Below, one piece after another: positions 12,401 to 22,697 of a stretch of DNA of 64,000 nt. Both the position numbers and the translations under genes were made by a program. Each line of letters opens with the position of its first letter. Within the stretch, counting starts at the first letter, position 1. The DNA is taken from NCBI GenBank assembly GCA_015680685.1, contig MNCI01035238.1, forward strand, positions 594,922 through 658,921, read 5' to 3'. Below the pieces are notes generated by a model, which was given only the letters and a program-made list of their open reading frames with translations, did not search any database and was not told where the DNA came from. The stretch comes from Gnetum montanum (Eukaryota; Streptophyta; Gnetopsida; Gnetales; Gnetaceae).

Positions 12401-12658
12401 AACAATTTCCATCAATTAGTGTATGCTCTCACTCTTGGCCGAATTTATGCTCTCACTCTCAAAAACAACAAATTCGGCTGAGGGTGAGAGCATACACTAA
12501 TTGATGGAATTTTTTTTTTTCAGAAAACCCATCTTAGGAAAAATAAGGTGCAGAACTCTTGTTCTTCGTCCAAAAGGCATGAAAATTTGGGTTTTTAAAT
12601 CTTGTTCTTCGTCCAGAAATCGTGAAATTTTTTAATCGAACTTTTTACTTGTAAACAA
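12382..12658. repeat. Short insert between long direct repeats
   Basis: GAACTTTTTACTTGT occurs at about 12382 and again at about 12638, flanking roughly 240 bases that differ in composition from the LINE around them. Inside are the hairpin at 12407-12509 and a partial tandem repeat (TCTTGTTCTTCGTCCA at about 12554 and 12599). A 15-bp direct repeat is the size of a LINE-driven target duplication. Confidence 0.45.
12407..12509 (+). other. Near-perfect 40-bp inverted repeat (hairpin)
   Basis: The left arm (12407-12446) and right arm (12470-12509) pair over all 40 positions around a 23-base loop. The three differences (C/T, A/G, A/G) would all be G-U pairs in RNA read from the plus strand, but A-C mismatches in RNA from the minus strand. 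The loop repeats part of the left arm (TATGCTCTCACTCT). It could be a foldback or MITE-like element or a hairpin RNA precursor; no expression evidence is available. Confidence 0.75.
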
Positions 12659-12659
12659 A

Positions 12660-13501
12660 TAAGATTCTCTTGGCCAATTTATAGATATATATTATAAATA
12701 TATAACTAAGCTAGTATCTAATCAAGGACTTATTCTTAGTGATGTATTTTATACAACTTAATTTATGCAATAATAAGGTATCTATCTAGCCGTAAGGGTC
12801 TTACTCTAGCAACCATTGAGTTGTAAATTTAAAAAAAAAAATATAAAAGGAATAAATTTCAGGTTCCAGTAACAATTTCATTCAAATAAGGATACCCTTA
12901 AGAAAAATTAAAAAGCATTAAAATTCCGCAGTGTCATATAAAGGGCAAAGCTTACTTGCAAATGCATATATTTAATTTATAATTTTCAAATAAAATTTGC
13001 AACTCAATATGACTTTTTTCATCCTCTTGTCGTCCGTGTAAATAAACTGGAAATATGCAAGAAACAAAATTTTTAAACTGCTTCAAACATAACGTTTAGG
13101 GACGAAATTAGAAACTGAAAAAAGGGTTCACGAATTTAAAGTATCTATTTAAAAAAAGTTGATATGAGAAATTTTACTTCAAAACTAGTGTGCCAACTAC
13201 CTAATTCTACACATGCTGTGCCAATCATCTGTACTAAATTCAATTATTTTTTCACAAGACTGCATGGTATTTTACCGCGCCCAATTCCACATTAATAAAA
13301 ATATAAGCAAACGAAATTTCAAGAACAGACGGTCATGTTCTGGTTTGAAGGGTCGTGTCCCCTCAAATACACCCATGTTTAATAGAAATATCATGCATTC
13401 ACTAAAACATCATGTTCTCAAGTTTAAGGTTGCAGAGCAAATCCGAGTACTGCATTTGAATTCCTATTTTGCTCTTCTGCCAATACATTATCCAGTCCAA
13501 A
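12660..13501 (+). promoter_or_regulatory. Upstream region and 5' leader of the UFD1-like gene
   Basis: No transposon protein is seen here. The stretch before the start codon must contain the promoter and the 5' leader. An in-frame TGA at 13457-13459 closes the frame before the ATG. The transcription start cannot be placed from sequence alone. Confidence 0.4.
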
Positions 13502-15409
13502 ATGGTAAGCACCCACACCAAATTTTCTGGTGAAATTTCAGGGTTGAATTTCTCTATTTCTCGATCTTTAATTGGCTTATATGTTTTTGCAGTCGTTCGA
13601 TCCTTCAGATTACGGCTTCGATCCTGCGCTCTACGACTACCAGTACGATTCTGAAAACGATGAATACCGGGAGTTTGCTCTAGTCAACAGCGACGGCGAC
13701 TTCCACGATTACCTTACTTGTTTTTCTACATCTGTCTTTGATAGGGTTAACCCTTCCCTTAATCTAACACATTCTGCAATTTCAATATTTCCTGTAAAAA
13801 TCCCTATTCACTTTACTGATGCATTTACATTGTTCTTCATTTTCAGCCGGATGTTGATCAAGGAGACAAAGGTGTGTACTTTGTAAAATGATTCCACTTT
13901 TGTTTGTCAGCATAGTTAAATATTCTTTAGATATCTAAATTCTTTTTTGGGTTGTGTGCTCTTTTTTTCTTTTTATTCCTGCGTTGGCATAATTTATCAG
14001 TTATACTGCCTAGTTCTGCTCTTGCACGTCTCTCTGCTCTGGAAATCGAGTATCCAATGCTGTTTGAGCTCTGTAACGAGGCAGCCGATCGCAAAACCCA
14101 TTGTGGAGTGCTTGAATTTGATGCTGACGAGGGGGTCATTATTTTGCCAACTTGGGTATGCGTTAAATACTTAAATTTCACTAAATTTTCACATATTCGA
14201 TTATTATTCTTTTCTTCCTGCTTCATTATCACAATACATATTAATGATGCAAATTTTGTTTCATCAGATGATGGAAAATTTGTCTCTTAACGATGGGGAT
14301 CAAGTGAGGGTCACAAATGTTAAACTGCCCAAAGCCACATACCTTAGACTGCAGCCTCACACACAGGAATTCCTGGACCTAACAAACTCTAAAGCAGTGT
14401 AAGATTTTAGATCAGCAATTCAGATTTATTTCTGGTTATCCTGATAACATTCAGGGTTTTGTTCATTTAGACCAGACCAGGTCATGAAGAGTTTGTTTTA
14501 CTGTGCAGCTTAGAAAGAAGTCTGCGAAGCTACACTTGTTTGACAGTGGGGGAAACCATTATTGTGCCTTACGTTGGCAAGAATTACAAGATAAATATCT
14601 TAGAAGCAAAACCAGAAGATGCAGTCAGTATTGTTGAAACTGACTGTGAAGTAGGTTTTGCATTGCCTCTTGATTACAAGGAGCCAACTCCCAAGCCTGT
14701 ACCAATAATAAAAAAACCACCAATAGCAGCAGGTAAATTTTTCTTTCCTCACAATCTTGTTTCTCCCTGCGCTAGATTGGCTTTTCATTGATATAGTAAA
14801 CAGAACCATCAGAACTCTTTCAAGGTTTGATCAGGCTAATTGTTTAACATTCTGTTCCAATGCAATTTGTGCAGAACCAGTAGTAGAGGAACCTAAATTC
14901 AAAGCTTTTCCTGGAGTTGCCAGAAAGCTTGCAGACACTGAAGCACAGCAATCTTATCCAAGAGTTGCTGAAACCCAATTGGAAGCTGCTGCACCACCCC
15001 AAGCAAAACAACGACCACCTCCAGCAGAAAAGCTTAAATTTAAAGCTTTCACTGGATTTGGCCGAAGACCTTTAGACACAACGGCAGCAACAGCAGCGCA
15101 ATCTGATACAAAGGCTGAGCCCCCGGAACCGGCCCAACAACCTGCTCAAGCTCCTCATTCCAGACTTGTTTTTAGAGCTTCTGGTTCTAGAATCCGAAGC
15201 GATGGACCACCATCAGAGGTAACATACGAAACAGCATATCTAAGCTTCTAAGATTTGTTGATTTATTCATCGGCTATCTCTGATAATTTCTTTTTTTCAA
15301 GTTGCAGGCTCCCCAGCCACCAGTTAAGAGAGAGAGAACGGATACATCAGAGGAAGAACCTGTCCAGTTCAAAGCATTCATCGGGAAAAGCTATTCTCTG
15401 AAGGATTGA
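13502..15409 (+). CDS. UFD1-like ubiquitin fusion degradation protein, eight coding exons
   Basis: Coding exons are 13502-13504, 13593-13745, 13847-13871, 14001-14155, 14268-14398, 14509-14732, 14875-15218 and 15308-15409. All seven introns are GT-AG, and the join gives 378 codons plus TGA. Residues about 38-220 match the UFD1 N-terminal fold, with PSSALARLSALEIEYPMLFE, THCGVLEF, LPTWMMENL, LRLQPHTQEFLDL and SIVETDCEVGFALPLDYKEP as landmarks. In the family UFD1 pairs with NPL4 on Cdc48/p97 to extract ubiquitinated proteins. The C-terminal half is Pro/Ala-rich and carries three FKAF modules at residues 239, 286 and 366; the second (FKAFTGFGRRPLD) resembles the SHP box that binds Cdc48. An acidic, Tyr-rich extension of about 35 residues precedes the domain. 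An in-frame stop at 13457 supports ATG 13502. Intron 7 has a second in-frame AG at 15300-15301 that would add Leu-Gln. No damage is seen. Confidence 0.93.
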
Positions 15410-16820
15410 TATATCAACCATTGTTGTTGGATGGTTCTGCAACTTCAATGAACATTTTAGAACCTTTCCTCCTAAGTTCTACTGTTAGTTTCATATTTTA
15501 TAAAAATTCTACTCCTGTGTCTTCGTGTTGGCTATATTTCTTAGAGGTACTACATATAAGTTAAATGACACCCTTGAATGACAATTTCCATAAATAATAT
15601 CATAGATTCACCAAATAGGAAATTAGTGTAGATTGATATTGTTTGCTGCAGATCATGGGCGAACTTCATGCTTTGTCTAAACTATTATTTTTAGAATTTT
15701 TTTATGTTTAATGATCTTTATAATTTTGATAATTATCCCATCCTCTTGTTTCATTATTCCTAGTCACATTAAATATGTTTGAATGCAATTATTATAACTT
15801 CTTATGACATAAACGTCTTTAAATATCTGAAGAAAAAGCTTACTCAAAGCCTTAAGTTGCCTCTACAAGTTTATCATTGTTTTTACAAGATGGATACTTC
15901 TTGTGGGTTTGTTGTTGGTGTTATAAGATAAGTTACTCATATGATTTTGTCATTGTATCAAAGATAAGTTGCTTGCTGCTAGTGTGAATTCCTCTCTAGT
16001 GGTTTTCCCAATATAATTTTATAGGATGGAATTCTTTGCCATGATGAATTATTTTGATTGTAGGATGAATTTTGTTATAGGTTTAAGCACTTGTCATAAG
16101 ATACAGATTTTCTAATGATGCTTTTGCAACAATAAGTTTTGTTTTCTGCAAGTTGTTAGTAGCCACATATAATTTAAGTACGGTAACCCATATATTATAA
16201 TCTTTCTACATGTGCGATGAAATTGAATAGTGCACATATTAAGAAGAAAATTGAAGGGATAATTGTTAGAAATAACAATTGTGACATCTTGTTCCTAGAT
16301 GTCATGACAAATGTCAAATATATGTAACATTTAACAGTATGCAAAAAGAATGCAAGAGGGAAAATACATAAGGAAATGAAAAAAAATTATTAATATAGAA
16401 ATAGTGTATTTGGGTTATGCTCTAAGGGTTTTTTAGGATTATCTTATTTCAACATCTATCCCTTAGAGGAAATCCAACACTGTTACCACAATTAGGCTTG
16501 TATCTAGCCAAAAGAAATGGTGAGTCACCTTCTTATTCTACTTCACCTGGTACTTATTACTCCCCCTTTACCAAATTTGCAATTCCCTATTGGCTCAACC
16601 TCTAATTCTTGACTATAAATACCTCATGTTAAACCCCTGAAGGTTATCTTAAGAGACACGCCCATTATTACAATATGTCCTTTTAGGTCTAATTACAAAT
16701 TTTTCATTTTAGGACTTATTACAATGATGATATCATTTGTTACAAAGCGATACCATCTTTGTTATGAAATGAAACCATTTGGAAATAGGGACATGATAGT
16801 AATGCTTAACATAATAATTA
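15410..16820. other. 3' flank of the UFD1-like gene and diverged intergenic DNA
   Basis: The first few hundred bases presumably hold the 3' untranslated region; no clear polyadenylation signal was chosen. The rest is AT-rich with no recognised coding. CCCCCTTTACC and ACTATAAATACCTC near 16560-16625 could be the promoter of an unrecognised LTR. Confidence 0.35.
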
Positions 16821-16970
16821 GGGTTAGCCTAGTGATATGACTCTTGATTTGAAAGCTCCAAGTTATAGGTTCAATTCTAATGGGTAATAATGATTTATAA
16901 AATTCTAATTGGACTATATATCTTGGGGTATATCTATATTACAATTATTTTAGGGTTCCAAAACCTCTCC
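16821..16970 (+). repeat. tRNA-derived SINE, copy a
   Basis: The head has an A-box-like TTAGCCTAGTGATATG and a B-box GGTTCAATTC at 16868-16877. The body continues with TTTATAAAATTCTAATTGGA, TATCTTGGGGTAT and ATTACAATTATTTTA, all shared with copies at 36414, 39381 and 39471/46602. Internal pol III boxes without a foldable full tRNA point to a SINE. Confidence 0.65.
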
Positions 16971-17030
16971 TAATAAAGCTTAACATGGATAGCTTTATTA
17001 AATATTAAAATATAAGTACTAATATTTATA

Positions 17031-17035
17031 CTTAG
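17031..17035. repeat. Target-site duplication of E1, left (CTTAG)
   Basis: CTTAG directly precedes the LTR at 17036 and is repeated directly after the partner LTR at 36005-36009. Confidence 0.9.
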
Positions 17036-17903
17036 TGATGACCAACAAGGTATCCCCTATGCCCAACCATACAAATCACAAGTGTTCATACATCATTCTG
17101 TCAAATTCCATTGATGGGACTAGTTATGCATCTAGATCGTTAAGCATTGATCGCTAGTTCATTTTCTTCCCACTTAGACTAATGGGAGCTTTGTCACATA
17201 TGGTTTAGTCCAGAGTAAGGCATATGATTCTTGATGTTATTTCAACCTTATGCTACTTATAACAATAATAGAGAAATTAATTACGTAATCTAATGAACAA
17301 CATAAAGATAAAGTCTAAACTAGCCTACAGGTGATGAGTGTCCATTCCTAGCTTATTGTACACATCCTGAACCCATGTATCCACTACTAGGATTACCAAG
17401 CACTATGCTACTGGGTGAACCAAGTAATACCGCTACTGGGATTACCAAGAAAATATGTGTTTATGCTCAAAACTAGTTGTGCTCATTTCGCCAATTCATT
17501 AACATGCATGGAAATGTAAATATTAACCAAGTACATAGACTATAATTTGTATTAAAAGTAAATTTAATCTAAGTCAAAGTGCTACAATGAATAATAATCA
17601 ATCTCAATCTTATTACCATCCATGGAATGTGTCCAAGTACATTGCCACTCGAACAAGACACCATACAACTAACTCAGATCCACATTTCAGGCACTCACTG
17701 ACTATTCTCTAAGCCTACGAAATAAAATTGCAAGATTTCAACTACTCTATTGACCAAAGAATTCTAATACACAATAAGAGCATGCATATTTATAGACTTT
17801 ATTATGGAGCTATGTCAATGGGGCCTCATAAACACAACAAACACTATGTCAATGTGGCCCCATTGATGGGAACCCATCGACACGACACTTTGACACTTCA
17901 TCA
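17036..17903 (-). repeat. 3' LTR of E1
   Basis: The LTR is 868 bp and opens TGATGACC at the lower coordinate, ending CTTCATCA at 17903. Its U3 end (upper coordinates) carries CATCGAC and CCCATTGA-type repeats instead of the GATATC palindromes of E2-E4. GGGATTACCAAG-type motifs recur at about 17388-17450. Confidence 0.88.
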
Positions 17904-17936
17904 TACCCTCATAATTGAATGAAAACTCATCCTCGA
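17904..17936 (-). promoter_or_regulatory. Polypurine tract region of E1
   Basis: On the minus strand the sequence reads CTCGAGGATGAG, then ATTATGAGGGTA directly before the LTR. It is the counterpart of the tracts in E2, E3 and E4. Confidence 0.7.
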
Positions 17937-18088
17937 GTTCTTTTACAAAATTGGAAAGGCATGGGATTATTAACTGATACTTGAGAAAACAAAATTCATT
18001 GTTGCATTACAAAGTTTTATTCTAATGGATGCATACAAAATAATAAGATGACAAAAAGACTAAATAGACATTGAAGATTACAAAGTTT

Positions 18089-18093
18089 GCAGA
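18089..18093. repeat. Target-site duplication of E2, left (GCAGA)
   Basis: GCAGA precedes the LTR at 18094 and recurs at 30327-30331 directly after the partner LTR. Confidence 0.92.
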
Positions 18094-18965
18094 TGATGAA
18101 TCATGGTTTGCCAAGCCCCGATATCAAGTACGTAATATTGAGTACAAGATATTAGGTACCTGATATCTCAGCCTGGATATCATACTGTATACATGATATC
18201 ATGATTCCTTTGTTGGCCTATAAATATAGCACTCAGGCACACGAGGAGGAGTCTTTCTCCGATAAGTCTTTAGGTCAAGTCTTTTTGTTAGTTTTTAGTT
18301 AATTTTCAATTCCTTTTCCCAAGTGCATGCCCACAATGTAATTCTTGTAATTGTACGGAACCTTTGTTCAAGTGTGATGTACTTGGACACCCACACGATC
18401 GATAATAAAGATCAAGATTACTCCATCATTGCAACATTCATTTCATTTTTAATTGCTAATTATTATTTATTATTTTCCTAGTTAATATTTCTTTATCATC
18501 ATTTAATATTCCTATTGTTAATGCAAAATGAGTATGTCTTAATCATGAACATTTAAGTGTCACTACGTGGAAACCCAGTAGCATATCAAGTAGTGCTCGA
18601 GTAATGTGCACTTGGTAATCCCAAACAAAGTACACAAAGTCTAAGATGCGTACAAATGATTAAGGATGGATGCTCATCACACTTAGCCTAGCTTAGATCT
18701 TATTTCATATTGCTTATTAGCTTCATCAAGATTATTTCTCATTGTCTTTAGGAGTAGCATAGTGTTAGAAATCACATCATACACCTCACTCTAGACTAAA
18801 CCATACATGACAAAGAAAATACTAGTCCAAGTGGGAAGGCAGCGAACTGTGATCAATGTATAACTATCTAGGTACCACAACTAGTCCATCCGCGAAGTTT
18901 GACAGGATCACGCCTACACGCTCGTATTCGTATGGTTGAACGTAGGGGTACCTAGCTACTCATCA
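18094..18965 (+). repeat. 5' LTR of E2
   Basis: The LTR of 872 bp runs from TGATGAATCATGG to CTACTCATCA. GATATC palindromes fill 18119-18210, a TATA box TATAAATA is at 18219-18226 and AATAAA is at 18404-18409. Transcription would therefore start near 18250 with polyadenylation shortly after 18410. Confidence 0.9.
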
Positions 18966-18987
18966 TTAGCGTTGTTGTTGGGGATGG
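18966..18987 (+). promoter_or_regulatory. Primer-binding site of E2 (tRNA-Asp type)
   Basis: TTAGCGTTGTTGTTGGGGA follows the LTR. It is a decayed form of TGGCGCCGTTGCCGGGGA, the complement of the plant tRNA-Asp 3' end. Confidence 0.7.
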
Positions 18988-19099
18988 TGCTAGTTATCTA
19001 GATTAGTTATATCATACAAGATCGTTGTAACGGGGTATTAACAATATATCTTTTAGGCAAAGAAATTAAATTCAATTAAGTCATACATAATTCACAACC

Positions 19100-21437
19100 A
19101 TGTCTCTTTCACAAGATAGTGATAACACAACATCTAGTGAGGCAATTCATTGGAGAACCAATAAAGAAGTTTGGAGTACTCAATCTTATGCAGGAGTTTC
19201 ATATGTTCATAAACACCCCAACAATACTCAAGGACTTTTTTCATCCAACTCAGACACCTCTAGTGAAGATGGGACATCCTTGAGAAAGTCATGACGAGTT
19301 TTTTAATTCCCTCTCTTTCTCTGCTCTTTCAACGTCGGGTTGTGACACAAATGACTATTCCTCAAGGGGTCAACGTAGAAATAAAAATCGAACCCACAGG
19401 CAAAGTCAGGAACACCAACATGAACAAAGACAACATCATCCCAACTCATAAACTCATAACCTACTTAGTGATGATGAATCCCTACTAGCCACTAAGAGCC
19501 TAATGCATATATAAGAGGTTGTTCAAATATCCTGTAGGCATCTTAAGGAGAGTCATCTACCTAAGCTTGATTTAAACAACTTTTCCAAGTTTTCAGGAGG
19601 CTATGATTTAGATTTGCAACATAATTTATGAGCCTTCTATGATCCCTATGCATGGAACAATATTGATAATGGATGGAAAAGGCTTAAGCTACCAAGAAAA
19701 AGTATGGTACAGGTCTTTAAAGCAAAAATCAATTCGTCATTGGCCAACAATGGTAAACCTCTTCAATGAAAGATATCAAACCTATGCAAGAGTGTTAGCC
19801 TTGAGGAGAAAAATCCAAGAGTGGAAACAAGGGCAACATGAACCCTTGGACATGGCCTTAGAAAGATATTACTCTTTCTTAAAAAAAATGCCTACGCCAT
19901 GGGTTCTCCTAGAAAAGGCTAATGTATTACATCATCGATGGGCTTCATAATGAAATAAGCGATACCCTAGGGATGTATGCCCTAGGTCAACTATATAAAC
20001 TATGAACCCATCAATTCCAAGAGCTTATTAAGTAGGCAGCAAAAGAAGAAGGAGAAATAGGCAAATGGGAGAATGTTGAAAAATATCAATAGGACCAAAC
20101 TCTTAAAGTAACAAAGGTCCACAATCATAAAGAGGAGAAATGAACTCACACCTCAAGGTGGTGAAACCATTTCTACCTTTGCCAATACTAAAATCACTAG
20201 ATGAAATTGAGGCAAAGGTCAACAAGATGAAGGAGTGGGTACATAAAAAATGTAGAGAATATGTAGACATTACCAGGGGGAGACCCACTCAAGATAACTT
20301 TGACAACCAAAACAAATAGAGGATACCAAACCTAGAAACAAGACAAAACACCATTCAACAATCAGAAAGAAGGGCTGAAGAGAATGAGGATAGCAGCTTA
20401 ACCACAAAACATAAGTATCAATGTGATGTTTTCCTATACGGTCATCCAAGAGGCCAATGCCCAATCTTGTCACATCTACATGAGCATTGGGGAAGAATGT
20501 TACATCCAGATTTCCTATAGAAGTACATGGTTGGACGCATCCCTATCTCACAACTTTATGGAAAATTCCACAACTCATTGTACTATTCATGGGTAAATTG
20601 TTACTAGCCTTAGTACTATGCTCAACTGTAGTTGCAAAACCCCTAGTTGTGGGGGAGGCCATCACCAAACTAGCCACACCCTTAGTATCACCCGAAACCA
20701 AGCACTTATTATGTTTCTCTAACTAGATCAACACCCTCTACTTCACCTCATTGTTATCACACCCCTGAGTATCATCAATCCATGTCCTCTCCTACGGGGT
20801 CACCACCTCATGTTCCTCACACTTCTCCTCGCTCTCAATATTCTCATCCTTCACCTCCTTCTACATCACCACCAATTGTACCAGAAGGTTTTTCACCATA
20901 GCACCAACCATGAATGTTACTTGTGCTACTACTATCAACAGTAGTGGAGGTCCTCCACAACATCAAAAGCATCCTTTCTTTAGGCATGACCATAGAAATA
21001 GACAGCACAATTCTAAAACCGTTGCATCCACCAACTCAACACAAGTCCAACACTGTGATGCATCTTCTCCCTCAAACTTGATGCCTCCTGTTACCTTATT
21101 AGGGCCATCAATCAACACTCCAACAACCATGCAGCCCAATTAATATAACAACATGGGGAGACATACTGATCCTTTCATACCTTCTTACTTTCACAAGTGT
21201 CATAGTGGGTCAGCCTCTTATCACATGACCACATCTTATAATTTGCCCCACTATGCCTACTATAATCAAGTGTGTGAACCCCAATTTGGGTACATTCCTG
21301 CCACCACACTAAAAGACACCCAGTGGTTTGGATATGACTAGACCCCAATAGTTCCAATATGCATGGATCCAAGCTTTCCATTTATTAATTCTTGCCATGA
21401 TCCAAGGTTCAGTCATGGGGAACACCCCCCATTCTAA
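19100..21437 (+). pseudogene. Gag of E2 (broken)
   Basis: The reading starts MSLSQ, a start shared with E1. A retrotransposon Gag core lies at 19690-19950 (KVWYRSLKQKSIRHWPTMV, LFNERYQTYARVLALRRKI, EPLDMALERYYSFL). A knuckle-like motif C-DVF-LYG-H-PRGQ-C is at 20422-20460, followed by PILSHL. A Pro/Ser/His-rich tail ends SHGEHPPF at 21437. The role in the family is particle assembly and RNA packaging. Several stops and frameshifts break it, for example after 19290 and 19948. Confidence 0.85.
20422..20460 (+). other. Shortened knuckle-like motif in E2 Gag
   Basis: The motif reads C-X2-F-X3-H-X4-C followed by PILSHL. The second Cys is Phe here, as in E3 and E4. Confidence 0.7.
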
Positions 21438-22692
21438 CAAGCAGAATTAGTAAATGTTTTTCTTTTTCTTTGGTTTTACAATTTTTTTTTATTTTCTGAT
21501 TTTTTTTTTCTAATTTTTCATCTTTCAATTTATTGTTTTATCTTTTTGTGGGTGATCTCATCTATGAATAAAATACTCATGTGACCTATCCATTGAGGTG
21601 TTGTTCTATGTTATTGAGTCACAAGGAACTAATTATTTGGACAGTGAGCCCACACCATCCACACACCCATTCTATTAATAAGAGGTTCTATGCTAGGTAC
21701 GATGATATTCTTATTATCATTAAAACTTAAAGTAACTTTGTACTCATTATGCCCAAAGTGAAGAGTGATGAACTAAGAGGGAATGGAAAGGGCTTGACAT
21801 CAAGGGGACTTGTGGATTCTCTTTGGTGGCATCTATAGGTGCTATCATGCAACTTGGTTGTACTAAGATCCTTGTAGATCTAATAAAAAATGGGAGTAAG
21901 AGTTGTAATAAAGGCACTTAATAAAGGAACTCAATGCTATTCTGGGAGGTTCCATTGGAACGACATGCATCCATGCCTGAAGGTTAGCAACTTCTCTTAA
22001 TCACTTTTGGGAAAGACAAGTGCAAAAAGCAACCAAAAGAAGAAAAAGACAAGGAAAAAGAGAGAGAGAGAAAAAAGAAAAGCAAGGGAAAAAATAAGAA
22101 ATGAAGTAGAAAAGAAAACACCAAGAAATATATGTCGCAGAAAAATTTGAATCACTCCTCCCTTGGGGAAAACGCCAAGTGATCGTATGCCTTGCTATCA
22201 TGATGCTCTTATAGTTGTCTGTCATTGGGATGAAACAATGTAATGTTACTGATTAGAGGTATGGACTTGGTTTTGATCTTTGAGCAAAAGGCTAATGGTA
22301 CTTTAATCACACATAACACTTAGGATTCATTGTGTCTAGGGTAAGTTACCTCACGTCCTGATCTCTACAATCCCTTCTGTAATTCATCTCATCTCATGGT
22401 CCAAGTACTTCTAATTTGAGTTTTGTGTGGCATAGAATTCATACCTCATAATGGTGGTGCTTAGCATGTATGTGTTTTTTTGCATAGGTATGGGTTGCCT
22501 TTAACCCTTCTAATACCTATGGACATTTTAAGGTGTGGTTACGTAAGGGAATTATAGGTTGGAACCTACTTTGGGGAGGACCCACTTACATGACTTTTGT
22601 AATTTGTACTTGTTGCACACCACCACATCATTTTATATCCTCTAAGTACTCCATTGCCAAATCTATTATTTCCTTTGTCATCATTTTATCAA
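21438..22692 (+). other. Noncoding 3' half of E2, first part
   Basis: A T-rich tract lies at 21460-21545. Conserved blocks shared with E1, E3 and E4 are at 21793-21820 (GACATCAAGGGGACTTG) and 22570-22600 (TTTGGGGAGGACCCACTT). A GA-rich low-complexity stretch is at 22030-22100. No open reading frame of interest. Confidence 0.65.
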
Positions 22693-22697
22693 ATGTT
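22693..22697. repeat. Target-site duplication of E3, left (ATGTT)
   Basis: ATGTT precedes the LTR at 22698 and is repeated at 28621-28625. Confidence 0.92.

Noticed and set aside
13927-14232. Open frame on the minus strand across exon 4 of the UFD1-like gene
   Set aside because: It is antisense to well-supported exons and has no family resemblance.
16821-16880. Possible tRNA genes at 16821, 36414 and 39471
   Set aside because: A and B boxes are present but no cloverleaf or acceptor stem can be drawn, and all share a longer common body, so they are SINE heads.
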